Assembly: GCF_001984575.1 (NCBI RefSeq)
Contig: NZ_LZNS01000001.1
Coordinates: forward strand, 5,617,682-5,681,681
Source of the DNA: Streptomyces sp. MP131-18
GTDB lineage: Bacteria > Actinomycetota > Actinomycetes > Streptomycetales > Streptomycetaceae
Length of the DNA stretch: 64,000 bases
Reading direction: 5' to 3'
A program made the translations under genes and the position numbers. The notes beneath the pieces were generated by a model. The model was not told where the DNA came from. It saw nothing but the letters and a program-made list of their open reading frames with translations, and searched no databases. Positions 33,669 through 43,300 of this stretch are shown piece by piece. Positions within the stretch are counted from its first letter, which is position 1; each line of letters opens with the position of its first letter.

Positions 33669-34871
33669 GTGAACACAGACGTCGCGCCACGGCTCGGGGC
33701 GTGGCAGCAGATATGGCGGCTGCTTGCGGCCGCGGCACTGGGCATACCGATCTGGCTCTCCATGGGGGTGGTGCTCGATCGGGAGCAGACGGACGAGACG
33801 TACTCCTGGTTCTTCACCGGTGATCCGCTGGTGGCTTCCGGCTGCCTGATGGCGCTCCTGTGGCGGCGGCGGTTCCCGCTCGCCGTCGCCATGACGGTCG
33901 CGATCGCCTCGACCGCGTCGACGCTCGCCTCCGGCGCCGCGCTTCTGGCACTGGGCTCGATCTCCGCTCGTCGCCGTCCGGTGGAGATCGTGGTTGTCGG
34001 GCTGGCCTACGTGACCGCGACACAATTCACCGGCGGGTTCTACCCGATCGAGAGTCCGCCCGGCTCGATCTGGCTCCAACTCGCGCTCCCGGCACTGACC
34101 GCGGGCATCGCGGCGGCCGCGGGCATGGCCGTCGGGGCGCGGCGCGTCGAAGTACGTTCCCTGCGGGACCGGGCGGAAAGCGCGGAACGGGAGCAGAGCG
34201 CGCGGGCGGCACAGGCACGGGCCCTGGAACGGAACCGGATCGCCCGCGAGATGCACGACGTGCTCGCGCACCGGATCTCCCTGGTCGCTATGCAAGCCGG
34301 AGTGCTGGACCACCGCGGCGACCTCCCCGCCGAGGAAATGCGCGTGCTGATCCGCGGCATCGCCGACGGCTCCCACCAGGCACTGGAAGAACTACGCGAC
34401 GTCCTCGGTGTGCTCCGAGCCGACCAGGGCCGCCCGGGCCGTCCGGGTCGCCTGGAACCGCCACAACCTTCCTTCGACCGAATCCCCGAACTGGTAGCCG
34501 ACGCCCGCGCCTCCGGGCTGGATGTCACGCTCACCACCACCGTGACGGGAAAACCGTCCGACGTCGTCGGACGAACCTGCTATCGGATCGTCCAGGAAGG
34601 ACTGACCAACGCCGCCAAACACGCCCCGGGCGCACACGTACACGTCATCCTCGAAGGAGCAGCCGGCGAGAAGCTGCACGTGAGCGTCCATAACTCCGCG
34701 GCCACCACGACGTCCGCGAAACCGCCGGCATCAGGATTCGGCCTGCTCGGTCTCACCGAACGCGTCGTCCTCGCCGGCGGAAAACTCGACCATCACGCAA
34801 CACCCGGCAACGGATACCTCCTCACCGCGCAACTACCCTGGCCGGGAAGCAATCATGAAAAGAGGAGATGA
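33669..34871 (+). CDS. Sensor histidine kinase (NarL-type partner, HisKA_3)
   Basis: A 400-residue membrane kinase. Residues 15-155 carry about four to five membrane helices (LAAAALGIPIWLSMGVVL; GSIWLQLALPALTAGIAAAA) with little outside, an intramembrane-sensing type. A coiled coil (VEVRSLRDRAESAEREQSAR) leads to the HisKA_3 dimerisation box ERNRIAREMHDVLAHRISLV, with the phospho-acceptor His in MHDVLAH. The ATP lid is RIVQEGLTNAAKHAPG and GFGLLGLTERVVLAGG. GTG 33669 follows a weak ribosome site. Its stop abuts the start of the response regulator, so they form one operon. Confidence 0.92.
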   Translation: MNTDVAPRLGAWQQIWRLLAAAALGIPIWLSMGVVLDREQTDETYSWFFTGDPLVASGCLMALLWRRRFPLAVAMTVAIASTASTLASGAALLALGSISARRRPVEIVVVGLAYVTATQFTGGFYPIESPPGSIWLQLALPALTAGIAAAAGMAVGARRVEVRSLRDRAESAEREQSARAAQARALERNRIAREMHDVLAHRISLVAMQAGVLDHRGDLPAEEMRVLIRGIADGSHQALEELRDVLGVLRADQGRPGRPGRLEPPQPSFDRIPELVADARASGLDVTLTTTVTGKPSDVVGRTCYRIVQEGLTNAAKHAPGAHVHVILEGAAGEKLHVSVHNSAATTTSAKPPASGFGLLGLTERVVLAGGKLDHHATPGNGYLLTAQLPWPGSNHEKRR

Positions 34872-35549
34872 GTGGATACCGAGCGGGAGCCGGTGCGAGT
34901 CGTCATCGTCGACGACGACCAACTGGTGCGGATGGCGCTGCGGCTCATCATCGACGGCGAACCGGACCTGACCGTCGTCGCCGAGGCGGCCGACGGGGAC
35001 GCCGCGATCACGGTGGTGGACGAGCAGCGGCCGGATGTCGTTCTGATGGACGTGCGCATGCCCGGCCGGGACGGTCTCAGCGCGACCCGGGAACTCCTCA
35101 CCCGGGCGGCGCCGCCGCGGGTGCTCGTGCTGACCACGTTCGACTCCGACGATCTGGTGCTCGGCGCGCTGCGCGCCGGAGCGCTCGGGTTCGTTCTCAA
35201 GGACACCCAGCCGCCGCGGATCATCGACGCGGTGCGGACAGTCGCGGACGGGAACCCCGTGCTGTCCCCGGCGGCCACGGCACGGGTGATCGCCGCGGCG
35301 ACCGGGCCGCAGTCCTCCGATGCTCGCGACTCGGCCCGCGAAGCCGCGCGGAAACAGCTGTCCGTACTGACCGAACGGGAACTCGCCACCGCCCGGGCCA
35401 TCGCGGACGGGCTTGGCAACCCGGAGATCGCCGAGCGGCTGCACATCAGCGTCGCGACCGTCAAGGCGCACACGGGCAACCTGTTCGCCAAGCTGGCGGT
35501 CGAGAACCGGGTGCAGATCGCACTCCTGGTCCGCGACGCGGAGGAATGA
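34872..35549 (+). CDS. NarL/LuxR-family response regulator
   Basis: A 225-residue response regulator: receiver with the acidic pocket VIVDDDQLVRM, phospho-acceptor Asp in VVLMDVRMPGRDGL, Thr in LVLTTFDSDD and Lys in GFVLKDTQPP. A LuxR helix-turn-helix completes it (LTERELATARAIADGLGNPE; HISVATVKAHTGNLFAKL). GTG starts at the base following the kinase stop, with AGGAG inside the kinase end. A likely target is the divergent small-membrane-protein/peptidase operon, by proximity only. Confidence 0.93.
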   Translation: MDTEREPVRVVIVDDDQLVRMALRLIIDGEPDLTVVAEAADGDAAITVVDEQRPDVVLMDVRMPGRDGLSATRELLTRAAPPRVLVLTTFDSDDLVLGALRAGALGFVLKDTQPPRIIDAVRTVADGNPVLSPAATARVIAAATGPQSSDARDSAREAARKQLSVLTERELATARAIADGLGNPEIAERLHISVATVKAHTGNLFAKLAVENRVQIALLVRDAEE

Positions 35550-35690
35550 CCCCCTCGCGCGGAACGCGCGGGCCGGCCGTGGTCGTTGCCGCACGGCTGG
35601 CGGATCACCGGCCGGGGGCGCTACGCTGCGTGCGATGACGACTGACTCTCTCAGCAGATTGGGGGACCCGTCCGCGCAAGGTGAGTGCTG

Positions 35691-37088
35691 ATGCTCACTC
35701 ACACCGCGAACGAGGATTCCCGCCTCTCCCTGTGGCTGCGTGTGCGCGAGTTCGCCGTGCCGCCCTCCATGATCGACACCGCGACCGCCCGCCGCCGCGC
35801 CGGCGACTGGGCCGGGGCATGCGCCGCCGCGGGCTTCGATGTCGACCTCAGCCTCCGTTCGGTGGCCCGCGTTCACGGCCAGGAGCTCGCCGCCCGAGTC
35901 CGGGCCGATCTCCGCCTGTTGGCCCCCGACCTGTTGCGCTGGCACATGCCGAGGATCGCCCCCGACGGGCTGCTGCGCCCGGGCCTGACCCTCACGCTGG
36001 CCCGGTATGACACCGGCGGCGACGGCCCGGGCGCGGTGCACCTGGTGGTCAGGACCCCGCCCGCCTGGGCGGCCGCCGGCCAGCGGATCAGCCTCGCCCT
36101 GTGGAACGGGTCCCGCTCCGGGACCGGCGGCCACCGGCACCCTCGGCCCCGCCCGCACCCCCGGTACCGTCTCGACCTGCACCGTCACCTGTGGGACGCG
36201 CACCGGACCGGTGAGCTGCGCATCCGCGCCGGCGCCGACCGGCCGCCCGGCGCCGAAGGACCCGCTCCTGACCTGGAGCCGCTTCGGCTGATGCCGCGCG
36301 AGCGCCGCTGTGCCGTGGACCGTTGGCCGGCCGAGGCGGGCATCCTGCTCCGCGCCGAGGGGCGCGCGGCCAACGCCGTCACCGTTCGGCTCGGGGCCCG
36401 GCACCGGCTGCTCCTGGAGCTCGCCGCGCGAAACGGCACCGGGCCGCCCGCACCGCGGATCACCGCGGCGGCCCTGGAACGCCGCGCGTCCGCGCTGCCG
36501 GTGCTGCCCGACGCGGCGACCTGGGCCCTGCCCGATCTGGAGCTGATCCGCGCCGGGCTGATCAGGCCCGACCAGCTGCACCCGCTGGTCGCCCGGGCCC
36601 TGGCACCGGACGCGCCGCCGCCCCCCGGCTCCGGGCCGCGAGGGGCGGGCGGGCCGCACCTGGTGGAGTGCCGGGGCGCGCGGCACCGGATCGGCCTCGT
36701 CGACGGCGTGCTGTCCGCGCTGGACCACGACCCCGACGAGATCCGGCGCGAGGAACTGCTGGCCGCCCTGACCGGTACCGCGTTGCCCTGTCTGCGGGAG
36801 ATCGGCCGGGCGCACCGGGAGCCGGACGCCCTCACCGGAGTCCGCGAACGCCTGGACCACGGCGACATCGACGGCGCGCTGGCCGTCGTCGAGGGGCTGC
36901 TGGGCCGCAACTCGACGCTGCCCGGCGGCGCCCTGCGGGACGAGCTGGAGGCCGCCGCGCGAGGGCGCGTCGCCCACGGCCTGTTCCGGGCGGGCCTCGC
37001 CGGGCCAGACCCGGCCCCGGGCACCCACCCGCGCGACCGCCGCGCCCGCGACCACCGCGCCCGCCCGCGGCACGCCACCACCCGCTGA
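35691..37088 (+). CDS. Unknown first component of a MoxR-VWA system
   Basis: A 465-residue protein without a family I can name. There is no signal peptide or membrane segment. The first 220 residues look alpha/beta (LSLWLRVREFAVPPSMIDTA; HLVVRTPPAWAAAGQRISLA; RRCAVDRWPAEAGILLRAEG). Residues 250-400 are more helical (LVDGVLSALDHDPDEIRREE), and the tail is Arg/His-rich low complexity. It is directly upstream of, and on the strand of, a MoxR ATPase and a metallopeptidase-VWA protein, so it is probably the specificity or adaptor partner of that trio. AAGGTGAG supports ATG 35691. Confidence 0.65.
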   Translation: MLTHTANEDSRLSLWLRVREFAVPPSMIDTATARRRAGDWAGACAAAGFDVDLSLRSVARVHGQELAARVRADLRLLAPDLLRWHMPRIAPDGLLRPGLTLTLARYDTGGDGPGAVHLVVRTPPAWAAAGQRISLALWNGSRSGTGGHRHPRPRPHPRYRLDLHRHLWDAHRTGELRIRAGADRPPGAEGPAPDLEPLRLMPRERRCAVDRWPAEAGILLRAEGRAANAVTVRLGARHRLLLELAARNGTGPPAPRITAAALERRASALPVLPDAATWALPDLELIRAGLIRPDQLHPLVARALAPDAPPPPGSGPRGAGGPHLVECRGARHRIGLVDGVLSALDHDPDEIRREELLAALTGTALPCLREIGRAHREPDALTGVRERLDHGDIDGALAVVEGLLGRNSTLPGGALRDELEAAARGRVAHGLFRAGLAGPDPAPGTHPRDRRARDHRARPRHATTR

Positions 37089-37147
37089 TCCGGGCCCATC
37101 CCCGCCGCGCATCCGCGGCCCACCACGAACCCGACAGGTGATCACTC

Positions 37148-38425
37148 ATGCCCTCAAGCACCCCAAGCACCCCGTACGCCACCGCGCCCACCCCGGCCGA
37201 CGCCGCCGTCCGGCCCGCGGCCTCCCAACTCGACGTCGCGGGCGAGCTGCTGGCGCTGCTGCGCGACGCCACCACGGAACCGCGCCCGGATATCCAGCTG
37301 GAGGCCCTGACCCTGGCCGTCGCCGCCGACCTGCCGGTGCTCCTGTGGGGCGAGCCGGGGATCGGCAAGACCGCGGCCCTCACCCAGCTCGCCGCCGCCC
37401 TCGACCTCCCGCTGACCACCGTGATCGCCAGCGTGCACGAGCCGTCCGACTTCGCGGGCCTGCCGATCGTCGGGGACGACCCGGCGGAACGCGGCGTCCC
37501 GATGGCCCCGCCGGACTGGGCGGTACGGCTGGCCCGGGCCGGCCGCGGACTGCTGTTCCTTGACGAACTGTCCACCGCCGCACCGGCGGTCCAGGCCGCC
37601 CTGCTCCGCCTCGTACTCGAACGGCGGGTCGGCGCCCTGCGGCTGCCGCCCGGGGTCCGGATCGTCGCCGCCGCCAATCCGCGTTCATCGGCCGCCGACG
37701 GCTGGGAGCTGAGCCCGCCCCTGGCCAACCGGTTCGTACACCTCCAGTGGACCCACGACCACGAGGTCGTGGTGCGCGGCCTCGGCGGCACCTGGCCGCG
37801 CGCCACCCTGCCCCGGCTGGACCCGCAACGGCTTGCGAGCGCCGTGGACTTCGCCCGCCGAGCGGTCTGCGGGCTGCTCGCCGCCCGGCCCGGCCTCGTG
37901 CACCGGCTGCCCAGCGGGGAAACCGGCCGGGGCGGTGCCTGGCCGTCCCCCCGCAGCTGGGAGATGAGCCTGGGCCTGGTCGCCTTCGCGACCGCGGCCG
38001 GCTCGTCCAGAGAAGTGCTCTCCCTGCTGGTGAGGGGAGCCGTCGGGGACGGCCCCGGCCTTGAACTCCTGGCCAGTATCGACCGGATGGACCTCCCCGA
38101 CCCCGAGGACCTGCTCGCCGACCCGGCGGGCGCCGCCCTCCCCGAACGGGGAGACCTGCGCCAGGCCGCGCTCGACGCGGTGGTGGCGGCGGTCCGGGCG
38201 CGGCCGGACAAGTCCCGCTGGGACGCCGCCTGGGCGCTGCTGGCCCGCGCGGTGGAGACGGGAGCCCCGGACCTGGTCGTCGTTCCCGCCACCACGCTGG
38301 CCACCCTGCGCCGCGAGGGCTGGGAGGTCCCGGCGACCATCGAACGGCTCGCCGGAGCGGTGTCCCTGTCCCGGCGCGCCGACCTGGCCGCGGCCCGCTC
38401 CACCGCCGGGCGGGGCGGCCGTTGA
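37148..38425 (+). CDS. MoxR-type AAA+ ATPase
   Basis: A 425-residue AAA+ ATPase. Walker A is GEPGIGKT at residues 68-75, Walker B LLFLDE at 135-140, and sensor 1 lies in RIVAAANPRSS. The segment VHEPSDFAGLPIVGDD is the MoxR-clade substrate loop. The helical lid runs through PSPRSWEMSLGLVAF. MoxR ATPases act as chaperones that remodel or activate VWA-domain partners. The next gene encodes such a partner and overlaps its stop by four bases, so the pair is translationally coupled. AGGTGAT precedes the ATG. Confidence 0.88.
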   Translation: MPSSTPSTPYATAPTPADAAVRPAASQLDVAGELLALLRDATTEPRPDIQLEALTLAVAADLPVLLWGEPGIGKTAALTQLAAALDLPLTTVIASVHEPSDFAGLPIVGDDPAERGVPMAPPDWAVRLARAGRGLLFLDELSTAAPAVQAALLRLVLERRVGALRLPPGVRIVAAANPRSSAADGWELSPPLANRFVHLQWTHDHEVVVRGLGGTWPRATLPRLDPQRLASAVDFARRAVCGLLAARPGLVHRLPSGETGRGGAWPSPRSWEMSLGLVAFATAAGSSREVLSLLVRGAVGDGPGLELLASIDRMDLPDPEDLLADPAGAALPERGDLRQAALDAVVAAVRARPDKSRWDAAWALLARAVETGAPDLVVVPATTLATLRREGWEVPATIERLAGAVSLSRRADLAAARSTAGRGGR

Positions 38426-39639
38426 CCGGCGGTGAGCCGGGGACGCTGGACCTCGGCAAACTCTTCGCCGCCCGGCTGCACGCCGTCCGGGCCAGGCCCT
38501 ACCTGGCGTCGGCGCTGTTCGCCCTGCACGTCGTGGAGTCGCGGCGGGTGCCGACGATGGCCGTCGACCGGCACTGGCGGGCCTACGCCTCCCCGGCGTT
38601 CGTGGACAGGACACCCGTGGAGGAGCTGGCCGGGGTGTGGGTGCACGAGGTGTCGCACCTGCTGCGTGACCACCACGGGCGCGGCGACCGGTTCGCCCGG
38701 GAGCACGGGCTCACCGGCCCCGCGGAACGGCTGCGCATGAACATCGCCGCGGACTGCGAGATCAACGACGACGTGTTCGGCGACGGGCTGCTGCGGCCGG
38801 CGGGCGCGGTCACCCCGGCCATCCTGGGCCTGCGCGAAGGCGAGTTGATGGAGGACTACCTGCGCCAGTTCCGTCTCGGGGCGCGCACCCAGGACTTCGC
38901 CTGGCTGGAGTGCGGCAGCGGCGCCGACGGACTTGAGCGGGAGTGGGACCTCGGACCCGGCGGCGCGCACGGACTGAGCGACCAGGAGCGGGACGCCGTC
39001 CGCTTCCGCGTGGCGCAGGGCATCATCGGCAGCCCGGGCGACACCCCCAAGGGGTGGCGGCGCTGGGCGGAGGAAGCGTTCCATCCGCCGCAGCCCTGGC
39101 GGGAGTTGCTGGGCGCGGCGGTCCGTTCGGCGGCCTCGGGCCCCGGGGCCGGCGAGGACTACAGCTACGGCCGGCCCTCGCGGCGTTCGGCCGGAGTGCC
39201 CGGCGCCCTGCTGCCGAGCCTCCGGCGCAGGCCGCCCCGGGTCTCGGTGATCATCGACACCTCCGGGTCGGTCAGCGACGCCGAACTGGGCAGCGCGCTC
39301 CACGAGGTCACCGCGATCTCCCGGGCCGTGGGCGGTCGCCGGGACCTGGTCACCGTGCTGTCCTGCGACGCCGCGGCCCACCTCGCCGGTCCGCTGTGCC
39401 GGGCCGAGGGGATCACGCTGACCGGAGGCGGCGGCACGGATCTGCGCACGGGCTTCACCAGGGCACTGCGGACCCGGCCAGGGCCGGACGTCATCGTCGT
39501 CCTGACCGACGGCCAGACCCCCTGGCCGGGCAGCCGGCCACTGTGCCGGACGGTGGTCGGGCTGTTCCGCCGCGAACACGCGGGCCACTACCGGCGGCCC
39601 GAACCGCCCACCTGGGCCCGCGTGGTGCCCATCGGCTAG
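38422..39639 (+). CDS. Putative metallopeptidase-VWA protein (DUF2201-like)
   Basis: A protein of about 405 residues with an N-terminal zincin-like domain, HEVSH at residues 75-79 followed by LRMNIAADCEINDD, and a C-terminal von Willebrand A-like domain with the MIDAS motif Asp279-TSGS283 (VSVIIDTSGSVSD), then TGGGGTDLRTGF and VVLTDGQTPW. This fusion is the usual partner of MoxR ATPases. The start is TTG 38422, inside the ATPase stop; no better start is visible before the conserved LGKLFAARLHAVRARPY. Its function could be proteolysis or metal-dependent assembly. Confidence 0.85.
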   Translation: MTGGEPGTLDLGKLFAARLHAVRARPYLASALFALHVVESRRVPTMAVDRHWRAYASPAFVDRTPVEELAGVWVHEVSHLLRDHHGRGDRFAREHGLTGPAERLRMNIAADCEINDDVFGDGLLRPAGAVTPAILGLREGELMEDYLRQFRLGARTQDFAWLECGSGADGLEREWDLGPGGAHGLSDQERDAVRFRVAQGIIGSPGDTPKGWRRWAEEAFHPPQPWRELLGAAVRSAASGPGAGEDYSYGRPSRRSAGVPGALLPSLRRRPPRVSVIIDTSGSVSDAELGSALHEVTAISRAVGGRRDLVTVLSCDAAAHLAGPLCRAEGITLTGGGGTDLRTGFTRALRTRPGPDVIVVLTDGQTPWPGSRPLCRTVVGLFRREHAGHYRRPEPPTWARVVPIG

Positions 39640-39705
39640 CACCGGGTGAACGGTCGGTGCCTTAATGGTTTGCCGCCGGTCGGGCCGGTCGGATAGGAAG
39701 CGTGC

Positions 39706-40248
39706 ATGTTAAGGGGCAGCAAGGTCGGGCTCAGGGCCCGGCACGAGGAGGACGTTCCGGTCCTTCGGACCGAGCTCTACGACGACGTGGTGAACGCCTC
39801 GCGAGCCGATGGCGGGCCGTGGCGGCCGATCACGCCCGGCTCGAAGGACCGGCGGCTCGTGGTGGACGACGAGGAGCAGCGGATCGTCCCGTTCTCCGTG
39901 GTGGAGCTGGAGGGCGACTCGCTGGTCGGCATCGCGTCGCTGTGGGACATCGACAACCACCACCGGTCCGCGCACATCGGGATCGGGCTGGTGCCGTCCG
40001 CCCGCGGCAAGGGCTACGGCACCGACGTGGTCGCGGTGCTGTGCGACTACGGTTTCGTCGTGCGCGGCTTGCAGCGGCTGCAAATCGAGACGCTGTCGGA
40101 CAACGGCGCGATGCTGCGCTCCGCCGAGCGCAACGGCTTCGTCCGCGAGGGCGTGCTGCGTTCCGCGGCCTGGGTGATGGGCGAGTTCATGGACGAGGTG
40201 GTGCTCGGGCTCCTCGCCCGGGACTGGAAGCGGGACTCCAAGGGCTGA
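39706..40248 (+). CDS. GNAT-family N-acetyltransferase (RimJ/RimL-like)
   Basis: A 180-residue acetyltransferase: RGSKVGLRARHEEDVPVLRT at the N-terminus, the acetyl-CoA site IGIGLVPSARGKGYGTDVVAV (motif A), and LQIETLSDNGAMLRSAERNG (motif B, typical of ribosomal-protein or small-molecule GNATs). GGATAGGAAG precedes the ATG. The substrate is unknown. It is not obviously part of the flanking MoxR or NACHT systems. Confidence 0.88.
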   Translation: MLRGSKVGLRARHEEDVPVLRTELYDDVVNASRADGGPWRPITPGSKDRRLVVDDEEQRIVPFSVVELEGDSLVGIASLWDIDNHHRSAHIGIGLVPSARGKGYGTDVVAVLCDYGFVVRGLQRLQIETLSDNGAMLRSAERNGFVREGVLRSAAWVMGEFMDEVVLGLLARDWKRDSKG

Positions 40249-40389
40249 AACGGCGACGTTGTGTCCCGCGGGGCCCCGAACCCTGGGCGCCGGCCGACCA
40301 CTTGCCGGGCAGGTCGCCCGCCGGCAGCCGGTGTGGTGTGATCCCGCCGGATGTGCGGGTACGCTCCCGCTGCCGGGAGGGGGTGGGGC

Positions 40390-43300
40390 ATGGACCCGAT
40401 GTACCTGGGGGGCCGGGTGGCCGCCGCAGCGGTGGGGCCTGTGGTGCGGAAGCTGTTCCGCAGCCAGCCAGCGGGCGCCGGCCTGGTGGACAGGCCCGTT
40501 CGCCTGGACGCGCTGCTCGCTTTCCGCGGGGAGAAGCGCGAGCTGTCCGGCAAGGATGTGCACAGGCTGGCGGGCGAGATCGTGGATCGGGCACTGCGCT
40601 CGATGGGTCCGGAGGCCGGCGAGCTGGCCGACCACCGGGAGTTCCTGCGTTCCGCACTGGCCGACCGGCTGCTGGCGTTCGGCGCGCTGGGAATGAACGA
40701 CGTGCACGCGGTGGCGCTGGGCGCGGACGGGCTGGCGCGGGCCCTGGCGAAGGCGGCCGGGGCCGGGCCCGCGCCGGATTCGGAGGCGGCGGAGTTCCTG
40801 GACTCCCTGACGCGACTGGCCTGTGTCCACATCATCGACTTCTTCACCCGGCGCTCGACGTTCATCGCCAGGACCCTGGTGGAGCAGACACGCCAGAACC
40901 AGGAGATTGCCGACCGGCTGAAGGCCCTGGCCGAACGGGCCCCGGGGCAGACCGCGACGGATACCGAGTTCGAAGACCGCTACCGGCGGTATGTGGCCGG
41001 TCGGCACGGCCAGCTGACCATTTTCGGTCTGGAACTGGACACGCAGTGGCCGCTGGATGACGCCTACCTGCATCTGGAGCTGACCCGTACCGTCGAGGAA
41101 CGCGAGGTGCCCCGCCCTCCGGAACGGGCGGAGCGGGCCCTGGACGGACTGCGGCGGGTGCTGCTGCGCGGGGTGGCCGGGTCGGGGAAGACGACGCTGG
41201 TGCAGTGGCTTGCGGTCACCGCGGCCGAGCGGCAGTTCGGGGCGCACCTCGGGCATTTCGTGGTCCGGGTGCCGTTCGTGCTGCCGATGCGCACGCTCAC
41301 CCGGTCCGGGCAGCAGCTGCCGACGCCGGCCGACTTCCTGTCGGCGGTCGGCTGCCCGCATTCCCCGCCGGCCGGCTGGTGCGAGCGCGTGCTTGCGGAC
41401 GGCCGCGGGCTGCTGCTGGTCGACGGCCTCGACGAGATCCCCGAGGAACGGCGCCCCGCGGCCCGCGAGTGGCTGCGCGAACTGATGCGGGAGTTCCCCC
41501 TCACCGCGCTGGTGGTGACCAGCCGGCCCTCGGCCGTGGGAGCCGGCTGGCTGCACACGGACGGCTTCGCCGACTTCTCCCTGACCCCGATGAGCCAGCA
41601 GGACGTCGCGACGTTCGTGCACCGCTGGCACCGGGCCGCCGGCGCCGGCCAGGAGGCGGCCGGTGCGCTGCTGACGGCCGTGCGCAGCCGGCAGGATCTG
41701 GCGCTGCTGGCCACCAACCCGCTCATGTGCGCGGTGATGTGCGCGCTGCACCGGTCCAGCCACGGCTACCTTCCCCGTGGCCGGACCGCGCTGTACGAGG
41801 CGGCGCTGCGCATGCTGCTGGAACGCCGGGACCGGCAGCGTGGCGTGGAGACCGGCATCGCCCTGGACGCGCAGACCCAGACCCTGCTGCTGCAGAAGAT
41901 CGCGTACTGGCTGATCCGCAACGGCCACTCCGAGATCGAACAGGACGACGCCGAGGACGTGATCGAGAAGGCGATGCCGCTGATGCCCCACGTGGCCGCC
42001 GCGGGAACGCCGCAGACGGTGTGCCGCTACCTGGTGGAACGCTCGGGCCTCCTGCGGGAGCCGGCCGAAGGGCTCGTCGACTTTGTCCACCGCACGTTCC
42101 AGGACTACCTGGCCGCCCGCGAGGCGATCGAGGCCAGGGACATCCCGCTGATCGTGCGCAACGCGCACCGTGACCAGTGGGAAGACGTGGTCCGCATGGC
42201 CGTCGCCCACGGCCGCCCCCAGGAACGCGCGCGGCTGCTGAAGGGCCTGGTCAAACGCGGCGACGACGTCAAGCGTCACCGCATCCGGCTGCACCTGCTC
42301 GCCGCGGCCTGCCTGGAGCACGCCCCCGAACTCGACCCCGCCGTCCGCGAACAGGTCACCGCCCGCACCGCGGCGCTGCTGCCACCCAGAACGACTACCG
42401 AGGCGTCCGCACTGGCCAGGGCCGGACAGGTACTCGTCGAACTGCTGCCCGGCCCAGAAGATTTGGCGGACCACGAGGCCCTCGCGGTGATCCACGCGCT
42501 GCGCGAGTTGGGCGGACCGGCCGCGCTCACCCGGCTGGCCGCCTTCTGCGGGCATCCCGACGACCGGGTCGAAGCGTGGCTCACCACGGCCTGGAGCCAT
42601 TTCGACGCCGCCGCATACGCCGAGACCATCCTGCCCGCGCTGCGTCCCAGCAGCGGGGTGCTGCTGAACTCGGCCGCACAGATCCCGCACTTGGCCGCCT
42701 CTCCTCGCTCCTACTCCGCGGTGATCGGCGACCCGCGGAAGCTTCTGGACGCCGGTATCGCCGACAAGTGCGAGGCGCTGACGTGCTTCGAAGACGTGGA
42801 CTTCAGCCTCCTGCACAGCTTCTCTCAATTACGAGAAATGACGGTGCACTCGCCAGGGGCCCGCTTGGACCTGACTCTCCTGGCGGACCTGCCGCTCACC
42901 TCCGTGAGCATCTACTTTCCCCCTCAGCACGTACCACGCGGGCTCCAGCGGCTTGCCCACATCGAAGAAGTCGTATTGGGCGGGGTAGGTCGGGAACACC
43001 CGCTGACTCTCATCCCGCCGGGGACTCCGATGACCTGGCTCGTCTGGCAGGACGACCCGCACGACTTCTCCGGTCTGGCGGAGTGGCCACGGCTGCGTAC
43101 TCTCACCCTGCGCGGCCCCGCCCCCAAGCTCCACGCGGCGGACTGGCAGGCACTCGCTGCTTCCGAGATCAACCGGCTCTACGTCTCGGTGCACAGCGCC
43201 GCGTCCCTCCTCGCCCACGGCACCGTCCTGCCGAACGTCACCCGCCTGAGCCTGGCCGAACCCCCCCGCGATTTCGACCTCGTCCGCCTCGCCGAAGCTG

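Noticed and set aside
36832..39642. 936-residue open frame on the minus strand across the MoxR locus
   Set aside because: High-GC shadow frame: it is antisense to three convincing genes, its translation is Arg/Ala/Gly-rich without motifs, and it lacks a ribosome site.
39709..42828. 1039-residue minus-strand open frame opposite the NACHT gene
   Set aside because: Antisense to a gene with intact Walker motifs; composition is His/Gln/Val-rich and typical of third-position shadowing.
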